From: Hygrophila difformis
Lineage: Eukaryota > Streptophyta > Magnoliopsida > Lamiales > Acanthaceae
Reading direction: 5' to 3'
DNA length: 64,000 nucleotides
NCBI GenBank assembly: GCA_030278955.1
Contig: JAOANR010000002.1
Coordinates: forward strand, 17,843,672-17,907,671
The notes beneath the pieces are model-generated. The model was not told the origin of the DNA. It made no database searches and saw only the letters and a program-made list of their open reading frames with translations. Shown here one piece after another: positions 22,442 through 32,364 of this stretch. The position numbers and the translations under genes were made by a program. Each line of letters begins with the position of its first letter. Position 1 is the stretch's first letter.

Positions 22442-24543
22442 AAATACTTATATGTTTTTCAAATCTACAGAGGTTTCAGCAATCAATGAGGGAAATCCAA
22501 GGAGCTTTAATCACGGCCTCGTGCTTCCAAATGGTGATTGGATTCAGTGGCTTGTGGAGAAACCTAGCCAGGTTAAGATAAATTTATTTTTTTCTTCTGA
22601 GCAATTATTGATCAGTTGTTGATCGCAGTTGTTGTCTGTTTGTCTGTCTGTCTTAGGCTCATTAGCCCTCTGGCGATGGTTCCGTTCGTAGCTTTCACCG
22701 GGCTTGGACTCTCTCATCTCGGATTTCCACTGGTAAGATCATTCCTTTTTAACTTCTTTTGATTCGACCAGTTCTAAGGTAAAACTTGAGTTTTTTCGTT
22801 GTTCCTACGTAGATTGCAACGTGCATTGAAGTTGGAATTCCTCAGCTGTTTTTGATCGTTGTCATCTCACAGGTAATCTTGGTTGTCTTAGGCTCTTATG
22901 TATGTATGTGGTCTGGTAGAAACTTCTGTTTTATGCTTTGTATTTCTTTCGCAGTTTCTTCCAAAATGGATACGGTCAAGCAGGCCATTGCTTGACAGAT
23001 ACGCGCTGCTTATGTCCGTTCCAGTTGTTTGGTTTTACGCAGGAATTCTAACGTGGAGCAGCGCCATTGAAAAAAACGTTAGCTGCAGCACAAATGGATC
23101 GGGACTGATTTCTGCATCTCGTTGGTACTGCAACTGTTTGCCTTTCGATTTTTCTAATTACTGATAAAATGGTCACTTTAACGCAACAATTCTGCGTTCG
23201 CAATGAAATGCAGGTTATACCTCCCGTATCCATTCCAATGGGGGCCTCCCACTTTTAGACCTGGACAGGCCTTTGCAATGATGGTGGCCTCATTTGTTGC
23301 TTCGACTGAGGTCCAAAAGCCAATCCCTTTTCATGTAGTAATAGTAAGACCATGTAATGAAGTGGTGGGATTCATTTTTCTTGTTGTGTGGACAGTCGAC
23401 TGGCTCATTCATCGCAGCAGCTAGGTATGGCAGCGCGACTCCAGTGCCACCATCTGTCCTCAGTCGCGGCGTTGGATGGATAGTAAGATTGTGAACTTAA
23501 CTAATGTATAGATATGTCATAACGTGAGAACACTTACACATGTGGTGTCTGAACAGGGGATTGGGACTATGCTGAATGCCGTATTTGGAAGCATCGTTGG
23601 TTCCACCGCGACAGTGTAAGCAAAGAACATATGTATCCAGGGCAAAATTTCTGATCATATTGGATATCTTTTGACACATTTTTCTAATAAGAAGATGTGG
23701 TTTGCACAGTGAGAATGCAGGGCTTTTAGCCCTTACAAAAGCAGGAAGCAGAAGAGTTGTCCAGATAGCATCTTTGTTCATGATCCTCTTTTCCCTTTTA
23801 GGTATCAAAAAAATTGGCTGAATTGAGCCGTTGTATTCCCTTCACTACGGTGTACTGCTCTTAATTTTCGCGATGTGATATCGAATTTTAGGCAAATTTG
23901 GCGCTGTTTTGTCTTTGATACCCCCACCGATCCTTGCAGCATCCTACTGTGTCTTCTTTGGCTATGTTTGTATGTTCCCTTCTCCACCATCATCCTTTCC
24001 TTATATACCTTGAAACGAAAAATGAACTGTCTGTGTTCGCCCATTGGCAGCGTCGGCTGGGTTGGGGTTCCTCCAATTCTGCAACCTCAACAGCTTCAGG
24101 ACAAAGTTTGTTCTAGGGATGTCATTCTTCATAGGACTGTCTCTGCCACAGTATTTCCGGGAGCATCACCTTGTGTCCAGAACCGGCCCTGTCCGCACTT
24201 CTGCAAATTGGGTATATACGTGCTGACATGATCATCGCGCATTTTGCCTCCTTTTCCCCCCCTTCTTAGTTTGAATAGACGTGTCGTGTTTCAAGTTCTT
24301 TATGGGTTGGAATTTTTGGTGCAGTTGAATGACATGATGTCGGTGGTGTTGATGTCGCATGCTACGGTGGCTATGGTGGTGGCGATGGTGGTGGACCAGA
24401 TCCTCGCGGACGGTAGCGTGGAGGCGAGGAAGGACAATGGGATGTATTGGTGGGAGAAGTTCATGGTTTATAGCAAAGATGTTAGGAATGATGAATTCTA
24501 TAGATTGCCTGGGAAGCTCAGCAAATGGTTTCCTTCTTGGTAG
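21804..24543 (+). CDS. Nucleobase-ascorbate transporter (NAT/NCS2 family)
   Basis: Multi-pass membrane protein of the NAT family; plant members move xanthine, uric acid or other nucleobases at the plasma membrane. Fourteen exons: 21804-21897, 22030-22127, 22213-22389, 22471-22571, 22657-22732, 22813-22872, 22955-23124, 23214-23310, 23396-23482, 23557-23615, 23710-23801, 23892-23969, 24051-24211, 24325-24543. Together 1569 nt, 522 aa, the usual length. The QH motif is at residues 40-41 (LLGFQHYI) in the first membrane segment. The NAT signature [QEP]NxGxxxxT[RKG] is ENAGLLALTK at about 341-350, and QFCNLNSFRTKF follows. All junctions are GT-AG and phases match. No lesion seen. Exact substrate cannot be read from sequence. 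Confidence 0.95.
22415..22441 (+). repeat. TA/CA microsatellite in intron 3 of the transporter gene
   Basis: ATATAT followed by about ten AC units; likely length-polymorphic. Confidence 0.85.
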
Positions 24544-24719
24544 TTTAAATTTCAAGTCACAACACATTTGATTGTGTCATTTTTCTGTTGAATATTCTCT
24601 GCATTTTGTTTAATTTACTCAGTTTTGCAGCCATATTGTTTGATGATGTCTTCTTTGGGCGTGTTTCTGAATGTATGGATTATGATCATCATTAGGACGA
24701 AATTTGAATTTAAGATTTA

Positions 24720-24890
24720 TGCATGTTCTCTTCGCCTGAAATAAGTTGGTTCTGATCCGAATTATAAGATATGGTCTGGTCTGGTCTGATCTGATTATAG
24801 CTATATATATATATATAACGTGGTCTGATCTGATCTGATTTTAATATGAATAAATAATAAGTCCTAAAAATAAATGTTAGAACATGGCCT
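24720..24890. repeat. MITE-like repeat, related to 14959-15212
   Basis: Same TCTGGTCTGATCTGATT interior and AATAAATAATAAGT tail as the copy upstream of the LIM gene. Ends ATGTTCT / AGAACAT are inverted. It lies about 180 bases after the transporter stop codon. Confidence 0.5.
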
Positions 24891-25167
24891 TAGGTTAGAA
24901 AAAATAAGGGACGACATTAATGAGTGGCGACAAACTGCATGCCTGGAAATACCAGAGGCTGAAATTATACTAGCATGTTTTATTATAGAGATTTATTTAT
25001 TTCGATATTTTGTTAGTAGTAGCTATGGACCATTTGTAATATACCACTTGCCTGGAAATTTTAAAAGCACTGCCTGCCAAATGCCAATTACATTAATATC
25101 CACAAATTAAAATCTAACTTGCAATAACAACAGGGTCCACGACATGTTACATGTGTATATATATATA
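24891..25167. other. Intergenic, no recognised feature
   Basis: AT-rich; ends at the proposed Helitron 3' terminus. Confidence 0.4.
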
Positions 25168-25198
25168 CTAGGAAAAATGTGCTGTTCTACGCACAGCA
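25168..25198 (-). mobile_element. Helitron-like 3' terminus (hairpin plus CTAG)
   Basis: Stem arms at 25180-25185 and 25193-25198 with a 7-base loop; CTAG at 25168-25171; next minus-strand base is T, as expected for A/T insertion sites. Confidence 0.5.
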
Positions 25199-25289
25199 TA
25201 TTTGCACGTACAGCTGCCCATAGCTAAAGAAGAAACAAGTGTAAGTGAATAAAAGTGAGTTAAAGATAACTAATTGATTTGATAGGTCA

Positions 25290-25430
25290 AGGTAGCTAAT
25301 TCCATATTTTTTTTATGCATGCATTTCATTAATCATTGCTCCACACTTTCTTTCTGAATAAGGTAGCTAATTCCATATTTTTTGATGCATGCATTTCATT
25401 AATCTTTGCTGCACACTTTCTTTCTGAATA
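25290..25430. repeat. Tandem duplication of about 71 bp
   Basis: 25290-25360 and 25361-25430 are near-identical, beginning AGGTAGCTAATTCC and ending TTTCTGAATA, each with ATGCATGCAT in the middle. Confidence 0.85.
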
Positions 25431-26336
25431 GTCTGAGCTCCAATAAAACCCATCTTATCATCTTATCAAGTTTTCCACTTGCTCTCATTATTTTAGATAT
25501 GACCAGCGAATTAAAAAAGGTTCAGGGTTCAGTTCAAAGTGGTATTCAAGATGGGAGCTGAAGAAATTGGTAAACTCAACAGAATCACTTACCAGCACAA
25601 TGCCCTCAAATAAAAATGACAAGTGAAAGATAAAAACTCACCCTTACGCCATTGTTCTTGGATCTGGGAGAGAGAGAGACAACAATCTAAGCACCTAGCT
25701 GTGCATTGTTTTTCACAAGAGTTATGTCTTACATATCATTAAGGAAATTTAAAAGTAAACAAAATGAATAAAATGTGAGTGTTAAGGAACTTTGCCATTT
25801 CAGCTAAATCTGCAAATTTTCTGAAATATAAAAGGCCAATTTAAAGCCAAGTAGCATAAAACTCTCCAGGATTCTCACCAAACAACCTCCACAAGCTACA
25901 GATTGTCCCAATACAGATTCCAATTTTGCAAAAGAATTAACAGAACACCGAAGCCGACAAAACTTTCACAACATTCAACCAGCGGATCAGAATTGGAATA
26001 AAGCAGAGTATAAACCTGATAAGGAAACCACCAACCTTCGTCAGACTCAGAAAACTGAATTAATATAAGACAAAGAACCAACAATGAAGCATAAAACACA
26101 TAATTGAAGAACAACTAAGCAAGCAATACAACATCACCATCACCTCTAAACAGCGGCCCAGCTGAAACCCAACTCGCTTTTGGAATCCGCTTGACACGGA
26201 ACATAAAACAGCTTACTGAAAACTGTAGAGATCGCGAAGTCCGAACGAAAGCAGCAAAACCGAATAAAAAGGAGGGAAAAAGCTAACACGCTAAAAGCAC
26301 CCCAAACTTTAAATTTTTATAATTGGATCCCTTTCC
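25431..26336 (-). other. Non-coding interior of the putative Helitron
   Basis: On the minus strand about 26250-25800 resembles a transcribed 5' leader with a short hydrophobic ORF (25896-26114), but no domain is recognised. Confidence 0.3.
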
Positions 26337-26500
26337 TTTTTTTTTTTCGGAACAACATACAGGCTAGGAAAGAGGTGGTAAGAGCCCAGGACACATATAT
26401 TACTAAGAGAATAAATGGGAGGAATAAGAGACTGGCTGGGGATTGAACCCCCAACACTGTGCATATGCCTTGCTTGTTCGATAAGATGAATACAATTAAA
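26337..26500 (-). mobile_element. SINE-like element
   Basis: On the minus strand it has box-B-like GGTTCAATCCCC, a pyrimidine-rich middle, ACCACCTCTTTCC, and an A-rich tail (T-run 26337-26347 on +). The layout matches the SINE-like element at 13921-14080. No clear target duplication. Confidence 0.45.
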
Positions 26501-27069
26501 TAGAAATAACAATTTAAAAGTATCTATAGGACAAAGTTGCAATCGCTAAAGTTCTAATATACTACAATAAACAGTTAAGATTTTAATGGGATCATCAATA
26601 GGATTAATTTAGTGTTGCTTCTTTCAGAGCAAATCAATTCAATGAACTTCAATTAATAGAATTAAATTAGTATCAGAGAATAAATTTCAAATTTTGTGGA
26701 CTGCTTTTATCTATGATATCTGATGGCCAAAAATGACCATTATTTTCAATCCATTTCCGTGTCTGAAACGGGCATTTGATCGCATTCCGGTCTTATATTA
26801 AATAAGAAAGCAGTAGAATTGGACTGATTTATGCATAATTGTAAAAACATTGAGCTGGTATGAAAAATGCATAAATATGTAATTTTATTACATATTTATG
26901 TTAGAAAAATCAAAAAAACATGAGAAAAAGAAAAGAAGAGAAAAAGGTAACAAAAAGATGGGCAAAAGAATAAACAAGCCCACGAATTACAAAAAGATGG
27001 GAAAGATAGAAAAGCCCACAAAAAGAATAACTTCGGCCCATCTGGCCCATTCAGCTCTGTCTGGGAACA

Positions 27070-27345
27070 TCTGGTCGAGGACCATGGTTCCGCGACACAG
27101 GAGAGATTAGCGACCAGCATGCAACATAACGAGGAGACCAGTCTTGGAGCATTCAGTCGAGGAACCCTGGTCGAGGAACACTGGTTCCGCGACCACGACC
27201 AAGGTTCCGCGCCATCAACACCTTGGAGGCCAAGCCACGCCCCAGTCGAGGAACTCCTGTCGCGGTCCATGCTTTAGCGACACGGACATGGATAGAGACA
27301 CAAGACCCAGTCGAGAAGCCTTGCCACATGCAGCCCTGTCCCGCG
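27070..27345. repeat. Inverted-repeat cluster upstream of LTR TATA box (5' LTR)
   Basis: Arms such as GGTCGAGGACCATGG, TTCCGCGACAC, GGTTCCGCGACC and CCTGTCGCGG recur with mixed orientation between two AT-rich blocks. The same cluster is at 39970-40245 in the 3' LTR, with one G to A change near 40188. Confidence 0.75.
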
Positions 27346-27381
27346 ACAAAGTTGTGATGTGTGTGATGTCTTGAGACACAG

Positions 27382-27429
27382 TGGGCCTCAGATCAAGCCC
27401 ATGGGCCTAGGGTTCCACTTCTATAAATA
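27382..27429 (+). promoter_or_regulatory. LTR promoter: TGGGCC motifs, AGGGTTCC and TATA box
   Basis: TGGGCC at about 27382 and 27402, AGGGTT at 27409, and TATAAATA at 27422-27429. TGGGCC/T (site II, TCP-type factors) with a telo-box-like AGGGTT is the arrangement of many growth-linked plant promoters. The same order recurs in copy B and before the internal gene. Confidence 0.6.
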
Positions 27430-28037
27430 TGAGGTGATCCCCATGAAAAAAGAGGTTGGACAGAATCAAGAAAAATCACTCTTGGAGACAAGTGTAGAGC
27501 TTAGTTGTAGGTAGTTTTTAGGTTAGCTTAGTTTAGCTTTAATTTTTCTGTATTATTTAATTATTGCATAGATTTAGCTTAGGTAGCAAGTTTTCACCTT
27601 GTTTTCAGTTTCAAACTTTGTTTTTAGGGTTTGTGATATCCAGGATGATGGGTATTAACAAGTTCCTTAATAAAATGGGAAAATATTCTTGAAATGTGTC
27701 CCAAAAATCATGAAATGGGTTTCACACCCCATGGATCTTTTATTATTTTCTTCTCTGTTGGTCGCTTGATCTTTATTTTTATTTTATATCACTGTTGGTG
27801 ATGTTCTTCCTTGGATAATGTTGCATGTTACGAGTGATCAAGCCCAGATTAGGGTTAAACCCTATTTTAAATATTGTCTCATTTTTCCTTCATGTTTAAG
27901 GCATGTTCTAGCTAGATTTAACTTTGGTTAGTTGCTTTTAGTCTAGTGTAGTTTTTAAACCTGAAATGGGTGAGATCACGCACAATGCATGCTCCTGTTC
28001 CACTTTACTTTTCTGACATGTGTCCTGAACACACCTA

Positions 28038-28480
28038 GGTCGCTAGCCACTTCCTGTCGCGGAACCACGTTCAGCGACAGGATGGCAGTTTAGCGACACA
28101 AGTGTCCAAGAACATGTGTTATTTAAATTTTTTAAAATCCCTGGTCGCAAACCAAACCTGTCACGGACCCACAACCACTTGATTAGCGACCAAGGACCCA
28201 AATACTTGTATTTTATTCTGGGAGGGCTCTGGTCGCGGAACCCCTGTCGCGGACCCACGGTTCGCGACACACTTCTTGTTCCGTGACCAGGAATTATGCC
28301 CTTTGTTGGATCTTCGCACCTTGTGTCGCGGACCCATGGTCCGCGACACACTCATTATTCCGCGACACGACAACCCTAATTTCCAAAATTTCATTTCTCT
28401 TATTTCCCACCTATCTGTCGAGATCCTCCTGTCGTGGACCCGCGGTCCGCGACTCAATTTCTGTTTCTCGACAGGCCTGT
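28038..28480. repeat. Array of nested inverted repeats in the transcribed part of the 5' LTR
   Basis: Perfect 13-base arms TGTGTCGCGGACC (28322-28334) and GGTCCGCGACACA (28338-28350) around CAT. Another unit has outer arms CTGGTCGCGGAAC (28229-28241) and GTTCCGTGACCAG (28278-28290), one mismatch, enclosing inner arms with GTCGCGGACC / GGTTCGCGAC. Same outer/inner layout as in copy B at 7281-7340. Confidence 0.88.
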
Positions 28481-31264
28481 TTCTCGACAGGCTTGGCACC
28501 TTTTTGCCAAATTTTTATTCTCCATCTCACCCCATTAATTAATTGAACCTTTGTATTAATATTTAGAGGTTGAAATCCAATGACCTCAACCCATGATAAA
28601 TTTGATATAAAGATTTTGTTCAATTCCATTAAAAGAATCTTCTACAAAAATTAAACTCTAATGGTCTAAGTATATAATCCGGACTGTAATTAATTAATTA
28701 ATTATGGAATGAGTGATTATTTAGACATAAAGAGTAGTTATGGATTTAATTCCATACCCTTGCATGAGAAACCAATGTCTCTCATACAAGATGACCCAAA
28801 AATATTTTCTTTTATTTATTTTGTCTTTTCCGTGTTGTGTGAAACAGCTAGTAAGGAATATATCAGACTAATGTTGGCGGGTATTCCCACACGGAAAACT
28901 AGCTCGTGGTCTGTATATTAATTACTAGATGTTATTTTGCATGGTCCGGATAGTGGTCGGTGGAAGCCTTGGCGGTTCGTCCATCCGCGATTATAATAGT
29001 TGCTCAGCTGACTCCTATTCGGATACAGTTTCTTTTTCTTTATCTTAATTTCAAACCTGAATTTTGAGCTGTAATATTATCAAACGGTGTCGATCAACAT
29101 TGTTTGAATAATACTACAGTAAGAAAACATGTAGGTTTTTCTCCCATTTCACAGATAGTAGGAGTTTTGATGATAGCGATCACTGTCATTAAGGTCTTCT
29201 GCTGTCCAAAACCATTTCACCTGGAATAGTTGGGACCTGAACAGCAGATGTTTGCAGTCCAGATAACCCCAGTTATTTTTGCCATCTTTTTAGCCAAAGC
29301 AAATTCTTCTTATCTCCGGCTATTTCATCTTTGTGTTCCAACTTCTGTCTAAACCCACCTTATATTTTGGGTTAATCTAATTTTACACTTCCCTATAAAC
29401 TTATTCATGATATTATTATGTAACTATTGTGGTCATTATTATTTTGGGATCCTTCCCTTGGACATAGAAGTCTTAATTTAAGTCAGATGTCTCGCAATAA
29501 ATTTCCAACAAAAATTCTTTTATAAAATCCGGATCTGAGTAAGGGATAAATTCCACAGTTATGACTAATTCATATCCGACTGAGGGTTGATTTTGGGAAA
29601 TTAGAAGCAGAGTCAGCGATTAGGTCTCACCTAGACTGAAAGGGTCTGTGTTCTTATTGAGAGTCTAGTACCTGTTTAGGGAATGATTTTCAAACATTCA
29701 TTATTTTTCAAAATTGTTGTATGTTGGAAATCTTATATTAAATATTGCACTGACTCAGAGTCCACTTGGATTCAGATGAGGTGTGATAGATAATACTAGA
29801 GGAACAACATTCGGGCCTTGGTTATTTTCTGAGATAGGGTTGAGTACTCTTTCAACTGCTGTCCTCTTCTGCCAAAGTCTATCTTTGAGTCCTGAGTGAG
29901 TGCATCCGGAACGAACTAATTCATTAGTTCGTTTCATTAGTTTGTATCTCATAACCATCCGGAAGGAAGTGAACACTGCGAGCGGTTCACCGAGAGCCGG
30001 GAATTCTTGATCCACATCCGGTCATCCTGACTGGGGGCTTTCTTTTACTACCAGGGTCAAACTTTCAAAAACCTCCGAGTGATAGGATTTTAAATGCTTT
30101 CTCTACCGCTTTCTTTTAAACTGCTTTCTTTAGAGGTCACTCGGTTGTATTGAGAGTTGCGTAACTGCTACTAGGACTGAGAGTTAAGGGATAGTTCAGG
30201 GCTTAATTAGAATCTTTGGGCGTGACATGGGGGAATGATAGCAGTACTTGATACTTCAATAAGTGATTTGTCGGGTGTTGCTTGTCCACCACAGATGGCT
30301 GACATACTCTCGCAAGGCATTGCAAGAGGAGTTATAAGTTTGTGGTATCTTAGAGTTTGTTTTCTTAAGAGCATGTGATCTCTTACTGTAAGTACCTGTC
30401 TGTTAAAGGGAACACGGTATAGAGAGCATGAGAGTTAGCTAACTGAACGGATTATCCCAAGCAAAGATCTGTGTATTAAAATGGAAGTTTGATTGTGTTT
30501 CATCTGAATCTTGTCCAATCTTTATTCTTTTCTCCCTGTCCCTTCTGTCTCATTTTAAATCTACTTTCTTAGAATAATTTAATTCGCTTTCTAGAATAAT
30601 TTTATCTGCTTTATCTTAATTGCTTTCATAACTTAGTTTAAATTATGTCAAGTAGTTGGTAGATCAAACACAACTTGAATTGAGTAACCGAGTGGAAAAT
30701 CTTAATAAATGACGTGGGCCCTGCTTCTATCGCACATCCTCCAGTGAACGATCCGGTCTTACTATAAATACAGCAATTTTTGACACCGTGCGCTTTCGGG
30801 CCACAGTTTCTTAACACGAGTAATAAAAACATGACAACCTATAAATATATCCCTAATCCTAACTCCGCCATCATAAATTGGTTTCATTGAATAAAATTGA
30901 AAACCAGGATTATGATTTTTCAGAAAATGCTCATATAGTGGGAATGTGATAAAAGTTTCATGGCAAGGATCTTCATGACGTGAAACTATGATAAATTTCA
31001 TGATGCCTACGGCCGGGGACCTTCAGTGTGACAGACTGAAGGTCAAGATTGAACTATCTATCCCGACTGTACCGTGAAAGTTGTCAAAAGTTTCATGCCA
31101 GGGAGGTCCACAGCGCCGTTTGAAATCAGAGTACCCCATATGAGTAATAAAGAGTGAAATATATCCTTAAACCCCTTTCCCATGAATCATAACTCTTTTC
31201 ATTTAATAAATTTAACCTGGGATATTTTAGAAATACTCGTGTGCGGAAATTGTCAAAAGTTTCA

Positions 31265-31282
31265 TGGCGTCGTTGCCGGGGA
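31265..31282 (+). promoter_or_regulatory. Primer binding site, tRNA-Asp type
   Basis: TGGCGTCGTTGCCGGGGA begins directly after the LTR. The complement of the plant tRNA-Asp(GTC) 3' end plus CCA differs only at the sixth base. Confidence 0.85.
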
Positions 31283-31792
31283 GGATGCAGCGTCATTTAT
31301 TAAGAAAATTACACTCCTGATTACTCATAGCTAGTTAGTGTAGTTTATTTATTTTACTACAGAACAGAGAAATACCCTCAAATTAGCTAAACATTTAGAG
31401 TACTTAGAGTACTAAGACTCTAAATGTGAGGATGTTGATTTGAGGAGAAAACCTAACCGACTGGGTATTTATCTACTTTGCAGGAATTCCAGAACCACCA
31501 AAAAGAAGGAGCAGAAAAATAGCATGGAAACCAGGTTCTTGGTTGGGAAAATTCCACAAATCTAAGAAAATATTCTCAGAATTTAAAGCAATTTAAAATC
31601 CGGAATAAATTTCGCAGATAAATGGAGCTGACCCGACCTAATTTTATGCAAGTAGATTGATTTAAATTCCAGCCCAATATTTTGAATTTACTTGGACTGA
31701 ATTAATCCAGACCCAAGGCAAATAAAATGGACTCAGGCCCAAACGTCACAATTGGGCCCAGTCCGTTGAAAATTTGAAAATTCAAAATAAAA
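31283..31792 (+). other. 5' untranslated internal region of family P element
   Basis: No ORF. Holds the first copy of the 18-mer AAATGTGAGGATGTTGAT (31422-31439) and, 44 bases later, a splice-acceptor-like CTACTTTGCAG ending at 31483. Confidence 0.5.
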
Positions 31793-32196
31793 TGTCGCGG
31801 AATCCCTTCTGTGTCGCGGGACACTGCCCCGCGCCCAAAAGGAGAATCGCGACACAGTTTCCCCCTTATAGTGAAGTCCGTGTCGCGGAATGACCACTTT
31901 GTCGCGGAACACTGCCTCGCGACCCGGCTCACTTCCGCGACCAGATTTCACTTGTCCCTGAGTAATGCTTGTCGCGGTCGCGATACACCGTGTCGCGGAC
32001 CACTGTTCCGCGACCGGGTACCAGTTCCGCGACACGATTTGCACTTAACCCCTTTCTCTCTCCAACTCGGTCACGATACCCCCAGTCGAGGAGCGTTGCT
32101 CCGCGACCAAATGCCATACTCCGCGACACCTATAATGTCGCCGAGCCCAGTCGGGGAACCCTGTTCCGCGACAATGGGCTAGGGTTCCACGACTGG
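31793..32196. repeat. Inverted-repeat array upstream of the internal gene promoter
   Basis: More than ten TGTCGCGG / CCGCGACA arms in both orientations, ending about 10 bases before the internal TATA box. It is the same motif family as in the LTRs but a separate array inside the element. Confidence 0.85.
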
Positions 32197-32212
32197 CCCA
32201 TCAGTATTTAAA
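32172..32212 (+). promoter_or_regulatory. Internal promoter of the family P gene
   Basis: TGGGCTAGGGTTCCAC, GGCCCA and TATTTAAA (32205-32212) in the same order as in the LTR promoter (TGGGCC, TAGGGTTCCAC, TATAAATA). A CT-rich leader and an ATG in good context (GCCATGG) follow 153 bases later. It looks like a diverged copy of the LTR promoter placed in front of a gene. Confidence 0.6.
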
Positions 32213-32364
32213 CCCCCTCTTCTCCCTCTTCCTCCCTACACTTCCAACACTTAGATTTTTTTCGAAATCCTCTCGTCTGAAACCGCCTCTCCCGAAGCAC
32301 ACCACCGTCTTCTTCGCAACCCATTTCCGACCAAACTCAGGCGAAACTCTGCCCGATTGTCGCC

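Larger units (their letters stand above)
26721..31264 (+). repeat. 5' LTR of family P element
   Basis: Starts TGATGGCC (the 3' LTR has TGATAATGG, two more bases) and ends AAGTTTCA. Contains a TATA box at 27422, inverted-repeat clusters on both sides of it, and duplicated LTR-end motifs in its last 300 bases. Confidence 0.92.

Noticed and set aside
26896..28640. Overlapping ORFs of 70-124 aa on both strands (for example 26896-27270, 28043-28499)
   Set aside because: They run through the palindrome arrays, where symmetric CG-rich arms lack stops in both directions. They repeat in the other LTR and have no domain.
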